A stretch of 64,000 nucleotides of DNA from Ferdinandcohnia humi_A (GTDB taxonomy: Bacteria; Bacillota; Bacilli; Bacillales; Bacillaceae_L). The stretch is taken from positions 124,001-188,000 of the forward strand of contig JBLKRX010000001.1 in the NCBI GenBank assembly GCA_047608075.1. Reading direction: 5' to 3'. The translations under genes and the position numbers were made by a program. The notes below the pieces were generated by a model. It made no database searches. It worked only from the letters and a program-made list of their open reading frames with translations, and was not told the DNA's origin. Of this stretch, positions 1-7,806 are shown piece after piece (position 1 is the stretch's first letter; every line of letters starts with the position of its first letter).

Positions 1-186
1 CATTTCAACTAATCTTTTATAAAAATCGATTGCCTGTGACTCGCCTTTTATACCTCTCATAATGCCATCTAGCACCTTTTGAAAGGCTCCTACATATCCT
101 TGATTCATGGTACTCCTATTCACCAATTGCTGGCGCATAGACTCATACGGGTAATAATACCCTTGATAAGAACGATTTTGGTACAA
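1..186 (-). CDS. Small ferritin-like/coat-type protein, 3' part cut by window edge
   Basis: The reading frame starts at a TTG with an AAGGAG ribosome binding site eight bases upstream and runs off the left edge, so only the first 62 codons are visible. The N-terminus is rich in Tyr and Gln (YQGYYYPYES). A helical stretch follows, containing GIKGESQAIDFYKRLVEM, which resembles helix 1 of rubrerythrin/ferritin-like proteins found in Bacillus spores. The family call is inferred from this short stretch only. The metal ligands lie mostly outside the window, so the function is unproven. Confidence 0.5.
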   Translation of the reverse strand, partial: MYQNRSYQGYYYPYESMRQQLVNRSTMNQGYVGAFQKVLDGIMRGIKGESQAIDFYKRLVEM

Positions 187-261
187 TGCACACACTCCTT
201 TCTCGACTGCTTCATTCTATGTGTATGAAAAGAGAGTGTGCATTTGCCCGCAAATTTATGC

Positions 262-390
262 TTATTTACCTTTTACTTCATTATGCTTTGTTTCAGCTAA
301 ATCATTACCAAAGTCCCTATCAGTTCCGATAGCATCAGAGGCTTTTTTCACTTTTGTTTGTTGATTTTTATGACTATCCCGTCTTGGCAT
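262..390 (-). CDS. Small basic hydrophilic protein (42 aa), unknown function
   Basis: The frame has an ATG, an AGAGGTG ribosome binding site six bases upstream and a TAA stop. The product is highly charged, begins MPRRDSHKNQQTKVKK and contains an acidic centre (DRDFGNDLAET). It has no membrane segment and no cysteine. Short hydrophilic genes like this, next to another of similar size, are typical of sporulation-expressed genes in Bacillus, but I do not recognise the family. It probably precedes or shares a transcript with the 403-528 gene, which lies 12 bases upstream. Confidence 0.6.
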   Translation of the reverse strand: MPRRDSHKNQQTKVKKASDAIGTDRDFGNDLAETKHNEVKGK

Positions 391-402
391 TCGATTCACC
401 TC

Positions 403-528
403 TTATTCCTTAGGATTTTTACCAGCTTCATCTGCTAATTGATCAAATGATTTTACTTTTCCATGAGGGTTTTGTGATTGTTTTCTAACAGTCCATTGTC
501 TCTCTTGCTGACGTTTTGATTGTGACAT
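403..528 (-). CDS. Small hydrophilic protein (41 aa), possibly DUF6254-like
   Basis: The ATG has a strong AAAGGAGA site five to eight bases upstream. The product begins MSQSKRQQERQW and contains the segment QNPHGKVKSFDQLADE. This resembles a family of about 40-residue Bacillaceae proteins that I recall as DUF6254; that name is from memory and uncertain. There are no membrane segments or known catalytic motifs. It is probably co-transcribed with the following small gene at 262-390. Confidence 0.6.
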   Translation of the reverse strand: MSQSKRQQERQWTVRKQSQNPHGKVKSFDQLADEAGKNPKE

Positions 529-643
529 TTTTCATTCTCCTTTCGAAAATATCATCCTTAGCTTAAGTAGCATTCATTTATTTATTCTAAAAAATATATA
601 GAAATGATAAAATGGCAACGACATAGTAGAAATGAGGAATAGT

Positions 644-1243
644 ATGCAAAAATCATTTTATATTCTATTTTTCCTTGCCCATCTCTTTCTTTTGATAAGC
701 TTTCAATCTCCACTCCCATTCTGGATTATTTTTTCACTTTCGTTTCTGATTTTAACAATCCTTGCAACTATTTTTGGTACATATGAATGGAAATATTTTT
801 CGATTCCTAAAGTAAGTCTCTCCATTGTTTCTGGATTGATAATGTATGGTCTCTTTTTTATAGGAAAATCAGTTTCCTCTATGTTATTCCCTACCCTTCT
901 TGGTGATGTGGCGGTACTTTATGACAAAGTTAAACCCACATTATTTTTGCATTATCTGTTACTTTTTATCATTATTATTCCTGGTGAAGAACTTTTTTGG
1001 AGAGGATTTATACAAAAAAAGCTTGAGGCTGTTCTTCAAAAAAAGAATTGGGTAGTATTTGTATCTGCGTTGTTGTATACGTCCGCAAATTTATATACAT
1101 GGAACCCTTTGTTCTTACTTGCGACTTTTGTTGGAGGAATCATCTGGGGAGGACTGTATATGTGGAATCGCAATATAATCCTTACAATACTTTCACATCT
1201 TGTGTTTAATCTCTTTTTTCTTGTTTTACTTCCATTGTTTTAG
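644..1243 (+). CDS. CPBP-family (CAAX-like) intramembrane metalloprotease
   Basis: This is a multi-pass membrane protein of 199 residues. The CPBP signature EExxxR appears as PGEELFWRGFIQKKLE, and the C-terminal helix carries the expected histidine (LSHLVFNLF). The second family motif, normally F-x3-H, is replaced by an Asn-containing stretch (SANLYTWN), so activity is plausible but not certain. I chose ATG 644 because GAGG lies six bases upstream; ATG 632 is in frame but lacks a site. Family members cleave membrane-buried substrates or act in bacteriocin immunity; the role here is unknown. The next frame starts 18 bases downstream. Confidence 0.75.
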   Translation: MQKSFYILFFLAHLFLLISFQSPLPFWIIFSLSFLILTILATIFGTYEWKYFSIPKVSLSIVSGLIMYGLFFIGKSVSSMLFPTLLGDVAVLYDKVKPTLFLHYLLLFIIIIPGEELFWRGFIQKKLEAVLQKKNWVVFVSALLYTSANLYTWNPLFLLATFVGGIIWGGLYMWNRNIILTILSHLVFNLFFLVLLPLF

Positions 1244-1261
1244 CTATCAGGAGGAATACAA

Positions 1262-1429
1262 TTGGGAAAATTTTCAAAACTAAAAAAAGAAACCAAAAAA
1301 GGTAAATACGCCTTCTTAGATTTCAGTTTAGATCTTTTCTAAGTTCTAGAACTTGTTTTTTTGCCATTCCGTATTTTATTTTATCTCCTAAAAGGATTAG
1401 GTAAATTCATATGGGAGTTCTTTACCTAA
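1262..1429 (+). pseudogene. Small membrane-associated protein gene interrupted by an in-frame TAA
   Basis: A GGAGG site precedes a TTG start at 1262. The frame encodes a basic N-terminus (MGKFSKLKKETKKGKY) leading into AFLDFSLDLF, then a TAA at 1340-1342. It continues without any frame change into VLELVFLPFRILFYLL and KGLGKFIWEFF before a second TAA at 1427-1429. Read through the first stop, it is a coherent 55-residue basic/hydrophobic protein of a type common in Bacillus. The internal stop therefore looks like a nonsense mutation, a sequencing error, or less likely recoding. The last bases overlap the convergent transporter gene. Confidence 0.55.
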
Positions 1430-2475
1430 TACCTTTTAGGCAGGTTTTTTATGGGTCTTGCCAATAACACTACTAGTATAAGACTCACATATCCAAACAA
1501 TGGGTATAAAAAAGAAATGAGTGAACCGTAGCCTAACTGGCTAATAAAATAAGCTATGGTCAAGATTCCTGTTACAATAAGGAGTGAAGGCACCTTCACC
1601 ACGTTTCTTATTTGTCTTTCCAGACCAAAAAGATTACCAATAACAGATGTAAATATTTCCCCGTAAATTACAAGGATGTACAGCCAATAGAATGTAAACA
1701 TAAAATTCTTCATAACCTCAGCCATAGGAATTTCATAGTTTTCAACATTTGGGAGTGCCGATAAAGAGATGTGACTCGTGATCAGTATCAAGCATAGAGA
1801 TCCTCCCCCAATAAGGCCACCCCATTTTACTATTTTTTCATCTTTCATCTCTTTAGCAAGCGGTACAAGTACAGGCATTGCCATTGCTAGATTGAAAGCT
1901 GAATATAAAAAAGGAGAAATAAGCCATTTGAAACTTCTGGCTCCCTCATCTGTAACATATAGAATATTTGTTGGTTCCCTATAAGCTACTTCAATAACCA
2001 GTACAATACTAAAAAATATCATAATCGGAACAACGAACATATTAACTCCAAATAAACCCTTTACCCCAAAAATAAGGATAAAAATGGACAGAACAATCGT
2101 TATAAAGATACCGAGCTGATAAGAAAGACCTAGTTGTTCCTCAAACACGGCTCCTGCCCCTGAGAGCATTACAGACGTTACTCCTATTAACACTAAAAGC
2201 ATAAGTATGTTTACTACAAGAGCTATTTTCTTACCAAATAAATACTCATTAAATTCTTTATACGAATCTGCTTGGATCCGATTTGCAATGAGCATAATTT
2301 TTGTGCCAAGCCAAATAAACAGTGTTCCGCTAATCAGTATTCCCATAAGACCATGTATCCCATATTGTGTAAAAAATTCTACAATTTCTTTACCAGTTGC
2401 AAAACCTGCTCCTACAATTGTGCCAACATATACGGCACCGATTTGAAACGCAGCACCCCAATTCACACGCACCAT
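1426..2475 (-). CDS. ykvI: YkvI-like membrane transporter (APC/LeuT-fold type)
   Basis: About ten hydrophobic segments fill the 349-residue product. The N-terminus FQIGAVYVGTIVGAGFATGKE closely resembles Bacillus subtilis YkvI, an uncharacterised membrane protein with the unwound first helix (GAGFATG) of amino-acid/Na+ symporters. The substrate is unknown. I placed the start at ATG 2475, after GAGGTGGCT; GTG 2481 and GTG 2472 are alternatives. Its stop overlaps the convergent interrupted small gene by a few bases, and clpE is transcribed divergently. Confidence 0.75.
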   Translation of the reverse strand: MVRVNWGAAFQIGAVYVGTIVGAGFATGKEIVEFFTQYGIHGLMGILISGTLFIWLGTKIMLIANRIQADSYKEFNEYLFGKKIALVVNILMLLVLIGVTSVMLSGAGAVFEEQLGLSYQLGIFITIVLSIFILIFGVKGLFGVNMFVVPIMIFFSIVLVIEVAYREPTNILYVTDEGARSFKWLISPFLYSAFNLAMAMPVLVPLAKEMKDEKIVKWGGLIGGGSLCLILITSHISLSALPNVENYEIPMAEVMKNFMFTFYWLYILVIYGEIFTSVIGNLFGLERQIRNVVKVPSLLIVTGILTIAYFISQLGYGSLISFLYPLFGYVSLILVVLLARPIKNLPKRY

Positions 2476-2638
2476 AGCCACCTCATTATTCTTCCATATA
2501 CATGATATATATGTAACAGTTGGACAAATAAGACGAGCTATTCATTTTACGTTTGGGTTGGACTTTGCTCAATTTCGGAAAAGCTATTTAGCTTGGTTAT
2601 TCGTGCATAAATGTCCAAAAATTTCTAGTGCAAAACGC

Positions 2639-2667
2639 TTGAAAGTCAAAAAAGGTCAAAGTATAAT
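2639..2667 (+). promoter_or_regulatory. Sigma-A promoter of clpE
   Basis: TTGAAA (2639-2644), a 17-base spacer and a perfect TATAAT (2662-2667) lie 127 bases before the clpE start. The spacer holds a CtsR box, so repressor binding would occlude RNA polymerase. Confidence 0.8.
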
Positions 2668-2694
2668 AATGTCAAAAGGTCAAAGATAGTCAAA
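2644..2694 (+). promoter_or_regulatory. Two CtsR operators overlapping and following the clpE promoter
   Basis: CtsR recognises tandem heptads of the form RGTCAAA spaced by three bases. Here AGTCAAA-AAA-GGTCAAA occupies 2644-2660 and GGTCAAA-GAT-AGTCAAA occupies 2678-2694. An extra TGTCAAA heptad lies at 2670-2676. The first box sits between the -35 and -10 elements. Confidence 0.85.
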
Positions 2695-2757
2695 GTGCTA
2701 TTGACCTACTTATACATTATTACATCCCGTGCTTACACGGTTTTTATATATTTTATT

Positions 2758-2774
2758 GGTCAAAGTAAGTCAAA
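2758..2774 (+). promoter_or_regulatory. Third CtsR operator, close to the clpE ribosome binding site
   Basis: GGTCAAA-GTA-AGTCAAA, again with three-base spacing, ends only a few bases before the AAGGAGG site of clpE. Multiple CtsR boxes are a known feature of clpE regulation in Bacillus subtilis. Confidence 0.8.
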
Positions 2775-2793
2775 ACTAAGGAGGTATTTGTCT

Positions 2794-4923
2794 ATGATTT
2801 GTCAAGTATGTAATACAAATGAAGCAGCAGTTCAATTACACATTCAATTGAATCAAGAAAAGCGACAAATTCATCTTTGCAATGATTGTTATGCGAAGGA
2901 GAAAAACAACATGAAAGTACCTTCAGGAATGTTTGGTTTCCCTACTTTTTCATTCGATGATATGCTAAAAGGCTTTGCAGGACAACAAATGGATATGAAT
3001 CAACATACACAACAAAAACAAGTTGGTAATGGTGGAGGTCTTTTAGATAAGTTTGGTCGAAACTTAACCCAAATGGCAAAAGCAGGTCTAATCGACCCGG
3101 TTATTGGACGTGACGAAGAAATTCAACGTGTGATTGAAATTCTAAATCGCCGTAATAAAAACAATCCAGTCCTTATCGGTGAGCCAGGTGTTGGTAAAAC
3201 AGCCATTGCTGAAGGTCTAGCACTACAAATCGCGGATGGTAAAGCACCAAGTAAGCTACTTAATAAGCAAGTATACCTATTAGATGTTGCTTCACTAGTA
3301 GCAAATACTGGTATTCGTGGACAATTTGAAGAAAGAATGAAGCAATTAATAGCTGAACTCCAAAAACAAAAGAATATTATTCTATTTATAGATGAAATTC
3401 ATTTACTTGTTGGTGCAGGTTCAGCTGAAGGATCTATGGACGCTGGTAATATCTTAAAACCAGCCCTTGCACGTGGAGAGCTTCAGGTTGTAGGTGCAAC
3501 AACATTAAAAGAGTACAGACAAATTGAAAAGGATGCAGCTCTTGAACGTCGTTTCCAGCCTGTAACTGTAGATGAACCAACAATTGATGAAGCGATTCAA
3601 ATACTGGAAGGTATTAAATCCAGGTATGAGGACTTCCATGGAGTTAAATATACAGATGAAGCAATTCGCGCATGTGTAACATTATCACACCGTTATATCC
3701 AAGACCGCTTCTTACCTGATAAAGCAATCGACCTTTTGGACGAAGCTGGTTCTAAGATGAATCTAGTAACTGGTGGAACAAATACAAATGACCTTGAGGA
3801 GCAGCTTGCAAAAATAGCAGCCGACAAGGAAAAAGCAGCACAAGAAGAAAACTATGAATTGGCAGCAAAGCTTCGTCACCAAGAAATTTTACTTGAAAAG
3901 CAACTTCAAAACCCAGTTTCATCAGAAGCAAATACTGTTGATGTAGATAATATTCAACAGATTATCGAGAAGAAAACTGGGATCCCTGTTGGTAAGCTTC
4001 AAGAAAATGAACAACAAAAAATGAAATACCTTGCAGAGAACTTAGCAAAAAAGGTGATTGGTCAAGATGAGGCCGTTACAAAGGTTGCTAAAGCAGTTCG
4101 CCGTAGCCGTGCAGGACTAAAAGCAAAAACAAGACCAATTGGTTCCTTCTTATTTGTTGGCCCAACAGGTGTTGGTAAAACGGAGCTTACGAAGACTCTT
4201 GCTGAAGAATTATTCGGCTCTAAAGATGCGATGATTCGTCTTGATATGAGTGAGTACATGGAGAAGCACTCTGTGTCCAAGATCATTGGTTCGCCTCCTG
4301 GATATGTAGGACATGAAGAAGCTGGTCAACTAACTGAAAAGGTTCGTAGAAACCCTTACAGTATTATTTTATTGGATGAAATTGAAAAAGCACATCCAGA
4401 TGTACAGCACATGTTCCTTCAAATTTTAGAAGATGGACGATTAACAGATAGCCAAGGTCGTACTGTTAGCTTCAAGGACACTGTCATCATTATGACAAGC
4501 AACGCTGGTGTTGGCGGTCCAAAGAAAATTACAGTTGGCTTTGAAAAAGCTGGAACTGATGCATACAAGGAATCTTCTATCTTAGATTCTCTCGGTTCAT
4601 TCTTTAAACCTGAGTTTTTAAACAGATTTGATAGCATTATTGAATTTAAGCAACTTGAAAAAGATCACCTTCTACAAATTGTAGATTTAATGTTAAAAGA
4701 ACTGGAAAAAACACTAGAGGATCAGCAAATCACAGTCTCAGTAGATGTTGCGGCTAAGCAAAAGCTTGCTGAACTTGGCTACCACCCTGCATTTGGAGCT
4801 CGTCCACTACGTCGTGTTATCCAAGAACAATTAGAAGATCAAATTACAGACGTTCTTCTAGATCAAGAAAACAAAACAACTTTAGTTGTTACAGTTGAAG
4901 AAGATAAAATCGTTGTAAAATAA
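2794..4923 (+). CDS. clpE: ClpE, ATP-dependent Clp protease ATP-binding subunit
   Basis: This Hsp100 unfoldase (709 residues) should feed damaged proteins to ClpP and help disaggregate proteins after heat stress. The N-terminal zinc finger typical of ClpE is present (C3, C6, C29, C32). AAA+ domain 1 has Walker A at 129-136 (GEPGVGKT). A UVR-like coiled linker around 335-370 follows, then AAA+ domain 2 with Walker A at 456-463 (GPTGVGKT) and a ClpB-D2-type C-terminus. I chose ATG 2794 because AAGGAGG lies nine bases upstream and it gives the zinc finger at the extreme N-terminus. CtsR boxes around the promoter predict heat-inducible expression. Confidence 0.95.
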   Translation: MICQVCNTNEAAVQLHIQLNQEKRQIHLCNDCYAKEKNNMKVPSGMFGFPTFSFDDMLKGFAGQQMDMNQHTQQKQVGNGGGLLDKFGRNLTQMAKAGLIDPVIGRDEEIQRVIEILNRRNKNNPVLIGEPGVGKTAIAEGLALQIADGKAPSKLLNKQVYLLDVASLVANTGIRGQFEERMKQLIAELQKQKNIILFIDEIHLLVGAGSAEGSMDAGNILKPALARGELQVVGATTLKEYRQIEKDAALERRFQPVTVDEPTIDEAIQILEGIKSRYEDFHGVKYTDEAIRACVTLSHRYIQDRFLPDKAIDLLDEAGSKMNLVTGGTNTNDLEEQLAKIAADKEKAAQEENYELAAKLRHQEILLEKQLQNPVSSEANTVDVDNIQQIIEKKTGIPVGKLQENEQQKMKYLAENLAKKVIGQDEAVTKVAKAVRRSRAGLKAKTRPIGSFLFVGPTGVGKTELTKTLAEELFGSKDAMIRLDMSEYMEKHSVSKIIGSPPGYVGHEEAGQLTEKVRRNPYSIILLDEIEKAHPDVQHMFLQILEDGRLTDSQGRTVSFKDTVIIMTSNAGVGGPKKITVGFEKAGTDAYKESSILDSLGSFFKPEFLNRFDSIIEFKQLEKDHLLQIVDLMLKELEKTLEDQQITVSVDVAAKQKLAELGYHPAFGARPLRRVIQEQLEDQITDVLLDQENKTTLVVTVEEDKIVVK

Positions 4924-4933
4924 GAACTAGTAG

Positions 4934-4972
4934 AAAATCCACGGAGATGACGAACCTCCGTGGATTTTTTTC
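4934..4972 (+). terminator. Rho-independent terminator after clpE
   Basis: A perfect stem (AATCCACGGAG with CTCCGTGGATT) is followed by a T-run. The A-run on its left side means it could also serve the convergent exporter gene at 5011. Confidence 0.85.
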
Positions 4973-5010
4973 GTTAGTTGATCGATTAGTGGGACATTAA
5001 AGAAATTCTT

Positions 5011-5991
5011 TTATACCGATTTCGTATTCAATTTATTTGTTTTTAAAGACACCTTCCGGTTGGAGAACAAGCTGTGTAGAACCATTCCCCCTATTATCAT
5101 AAGGAGTCCAATGAATGAGTATATACTTGGAATTGCTTCATGTAATAAAACAATTTCCCCTATCATAACAAACATAATCTGTGTTGCCTGTGTGGCTTCT
5201 ACAGCAGCTAATTTGTTTTGGTCATGCTTCACAAGTTCAGTCGCAAAAAAGAAGAGAACTGTTGCAATTACTCCAGAAGAAATTGCGACGATAAAGGATT
5301 GAATAACTTGATCCCAATTCGGTAATCCCACCGTTACAACCCCAGTACCTGCAATAATAATCCAGAATGGAGTAGAGGCTAGTGTCATGCCAAGTACCCG
5401 TTGAAAAGTATCTAAATTATTTTTACAGTGCTCCATCATTTTTCGATTCCCTAAAGGATATGCGAACGCAGCAAGAACAACAGGTACCACACCTAAAACT
5501 ATCATTTCGAGTCCGAATCCCCCGCTTGCCTCTTGAAGCTGAATCAAAATGATTCCAATAAAGATGAAACTTGAAAAAATGAGTCCTTTATACGGGATTT
5601 TTTGACGCACCTTTTGCGGACCAGCTTCTGTTTGAATGGTTTGATAGAATAAAGGAACAACTAATAATCCTGCAATTATAACAAATTGCCACGTTCCAGC
5701 AACTAACCATCCTGGTCCTGAAGCAGCTGCAAAGGTAAGAGGCGCATAAAACAAACCAAACCCAATTGTGCTCCACAAAATCCACTTAACAGGATGTCTA
5801 CTAAGTTCTTGAAGTAGTTCTTTCATGTTCCCACGAATCAGGACAATACCAATCAAAAACGGAATCATAAAAAAATAGCGTAAGGATGAACTCCAGAGCC
5901 AACTACCACCTGATAGTTCCATTGAACGATTTAAAATAAACGTTACCGCAAAAAAGACAGACGACAGTATACCAATTAAAATTGCTTTCAC
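5011..5991 (-). CDS. DMT-superfamily exporter (multidrug resistance efflux, EmrE-type family)
   Basis: The product of 326 residues has about ten transmembrane segments arranged as two similar halves. The start VKAILIGILSSVFFAVTFIL and the segment GPGWLVAGTWQFVIIAGLL match the Bacillus 'multidrug resistance efflux transporter' branch of the drug/metabolite transporter superfamily. The substrate is unknown. I chose GTG 5991 with AAGGGG upstream; a longer frame to 6042 adds a cysteine-rich tail that does not look native. The GNAT gene at 6051-6515 lies 59 bases upstream on the same strand, suggesting co-transcription. Confidence 0.65.
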   Translation of the reverse strand: MKAILIGILSSVFFAVTFILNRSMELSGGSWLWSSSLRYFFMIPFLIGIVLIRGNMKELLQELSRHPVKWILWSTIGFGLFYAPLTFAAASGPGWLVAGTWQFVIIAGLLVVPLFYQTIQTEAGPQKVRQKIPYKGLIFSSFIFIGIILIQLQEASGGFGLEMIVLGVVPVVLAAFAYPLGNRKMMEHCKNNLDTFQRVLGMTLASTPFWIIIAGTGVVTVGLPNWDQVIQSFIVAISSGVIATVLFFFATELVKHDQNKLAAVEATQATQIMFVMIGEIVLLHEAIPSIYSFIGLLMIIGGMVLHSLFSNRKVSLKTNKLNTKSV

Positions 5992-6050
5992 ATTCTTACC
6001 CCTTCCACAACAACCACTTCTTGTCATCATACCGCTTGACAATCAGTCTA

Positions 6051-6515
6051 TTATACCTTGTAGCAGTACACATCTTCATCAACAAAGCCCTTAATAATTT
6101 CACCAGTTTTTTTAAACCCTGCCTTCGTATATACATGAATAGCAGCCTTGTTGTTTGGAATAACAGATAAAAAGATTTCAGTACAATATGGTAAGGTTCT
6201 TACCATTTCATTTATAACTTCCTTTACCGCTGCTGTACCAAAGCCCTTGCCCTGGTACTTATAGTCAATCATGATCCTACATAGTTCGTAACGATCATGC
6301 TCAGTATCAAGACCAAACATTGTAAATCCGATTAGTTGAACGCCGTCATAAATAGCTTTTGTAACCCATTCCGGTTGAACCTTCGCTTGTGCTAATGAAA
6401 ACACATTTGAAGCTACCCATTTTTCAAACAGGACGAACTCCTTATCCTCGGTCTTTAACTTAATCACATCAAACAGGTTTTCCATGGTGACATCTCGTAA
6501 AATAATCTTTTTCAA
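6051..6515 (-). CDS. GNAT acetyltransferase, BltD/spermidine-acetyltransferase-like
   Basis: This 154-residue single-domain GNAT protein has the acetyl-CoA loop (YQGKGFGTAAV) and the C-terminal NNKAAIHVYTKAGFKKTGE motif. The arrangement around LIGFTMFGLD and the loop resembles polyamine acetyltransferases such as B. subtilis BltD, which sits beside the Blt exporter. The neighbouring exporter at 5011 is consistent with an acetylate-and-export pair, but that is inference. The start is TTG 6515 with GGGGGGAGG five bases upstream. A GACTAGT-type site at 6541-6552 may place it under the TetR regulator at 9131. Confidence 0.7.
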   Translation of the reverse strand: MKKIILRDVTMENLFDVIKLKTEDKEFVLFEKWVASNVFSLAQAKVQPEWVTKAIYDGVQLIGFTMFGLDTEHDRYELCRIMIDYKYQGKGFGTAAVKEVINEMVRTLPYCTEIFLSVIPNNKAAIHVYTKAGFKKTGEIIKGFVDEDVYCYKV

Positions 6516-6540
6516 AATAACCTCCCCCCTACCAAAATAA

Positions 6541-6552
6541 TTGACTAGTTAG
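6541..6552. promoter_or_regulatory. GACTAGT-type candidate operator upstream of GNAT gene
   Basis: TTGACTAGTTAG resembles the CGACTAGTCG palindrome at 9086-9095 and the CGACTAACTAGT site at 9784-9795 beside the TetR gene. It may be a shared operator; evidence is sequence similarity only. Confidence 0.3.
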
Positions 6553-6584
6553 CTTAACCAACTGGTTCCATCGCAAGATATGAA

Positions 6585-6876
6585 AATCATGTGCCTTAGG
6601 CGTCCTGATTTTTTACGAGCTTGCGAGATAAAGTGAAGATTCATCTGTGGGGCTTTTTTCCACAGATTGTTTGTTGAACCAATCGGGCTTTTACTGGCCG
6701 TTGCCCTCTATAAGGGCATATTGCCAATGAATACGGGAAAAACTCCCTCAAAAAAAGGCGCGCCGGAGGCTATAACTTTATTCAGTCGGAGTTTCAACTC
6801 CGATTGAGGTGTATGTCTTATTTCTTACATCCCCCTACTTATAGAAGTGGGTGACTTCTGCTGAATAAAGTTAAAA
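6585..6876. repeat. Structured dispersed element, copy 1
   Basis: One of three related intergenic elements; the others are at 37946-38250 and 55342-55534. In plus orientation it shows a small GCC-TTA-GGC palindrome, the GAGCTTGCGAG segment, a hairpin ATCTGTGG...CCACAGAT, and a GGCCGTTGCCC...GGGCATATTGCC stem-loop. A GC-rich GGCGCGCC hairpin follows. It ends with AACTTTATTCAG...CTGAATAAAGTT enclosing two further hairpins (CAGTCGGAG/CTCCGATTG and CCC-ACTT/AAGT-GGG). It fills the space between two acetyltransferase genes and encodes no protein. It resembles an ORF-less IS200/IS605-type or HEARO/omega-RNA-type element; the family assignment is inference. Confidence 0.75.
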
Positions 6877-6918
6877 ATAAATCCACCCTCATCATAAAGG
6901 TGGAAATATTCTAATAAT

Positions 6919-7788
6919 TTATTTTATCATAAAGACTTGCTCTGCTTTTACTTCAAAACCTTCAATTTTTAAAAATTTTCTTAAAATCTCATTTGTCGCA
7001 GAAATGTTGCCAGCTGATCTAAGTACCTCTATATCAAAAGGACCATATACTTCATGAAGTAAAGCTTTTACAACTGCTTCTTTATTCTCATACTCAGGTG
7101 CTGCCTCACACTGAAACAGAATTAAAGCAACAAGCTTACCTTCATCATTAAAATGTCTTTTGTAAATGGCATACCCTACAGCCTCTCCACTTTCATCAAC
7201 AGCAACAAGAGATTCACCATCACGCGCATTATTCCACTGTGTCTGCCAAGGAACCATACTTTTATAAAATGGTACCGTACTCGCATCTATAGGAATTCCT
7301 CTTCTATATGTAAAGGTTGTTTCTGTTGAAAACGCCTTTTCAGATAAGCTTCCGGTATGTTGCAGCTGTACTAGGTTATCAACAACCTTATACCCCATCT
7401 TTTCATACAATTTAATGGCGCGATCGTTTTCTTTGATTGCTTCTAAGGTTGCAACGTCAATTCCTTCCTCTTCGTAGATGGCTAGCATTTCGTCCATTAA
7501 CAGCTTGCCAACACCTTTTCCTCTGTACTCTGGGTCTACACCTGTTCCACCATTCCACGAAACCTTTTTCCCGTCTATGAGTCGCACCCCATTCAGGATT
7601 AGTCCCACCGGTTTATCCTCATCATATGCAACAATCGAAAGTGTTGGAGATAGTCCCTCTAAAATCATCCGTCTCGTAAAAAGATCAACAGTCGTTGTCA
7701 TATTAAAATAATAGCCTTCAAACCCCTTATTCCAGGCATGCACAGCATCCTGAAGGGAACATTCTGATAAACGCTTTATTGTAATCAT
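6919..7788 (-). CDS. GNAT-family N-acetyltransferase with a second degenerate domain
   Basis: The 289-residue product carries an N-terminal GNAT domain. Its acetyl-CoA loop VDPEYRGKGVGKLLMDEML and the NDRAIKLYEKMGYKV motif lie within about residues 1-130. The second half (residues about 160-289) has a GNAT-like fold pattern (SLVAVDESGEAVGYAIYKRH) but no clear acetyl-CoA loop. The substrate is unknown. The ATG is preceded by AAGGAG. The Eis-like gene ends 18 bases upstream, so the two are probably translated from one message. Confidence 0.8.
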   Translation of the reverse strand: MITIKRLSECSLQDAVHAWNKGFEGYYFNMTTTVDLFTRRMILEGLSPTLSIVAYDEDKPVGLILNGVRLIDGKKVSWNGGTGVDPEYRGKGVGKLLMDEMLAIYEEEGIDVATLEAIKENDRAIKLYEKMGYKVVDNLVQLQHTGSLSEKAFSTETTFTYRRGIPIDASTVPFYKSMVPWQTQWNNARDGESLVAVDESGEAVGYAIYKRHFNDEGKLVALILFQCEAAPEYENKEAVVKALLHEVYGPFDIEVLRSAGNISATNEILRKFLKIEGFEVKAEQVFMIK

Positions 7789-7806
7789 CTTTTTTCTCCT
7801 TCTTTT

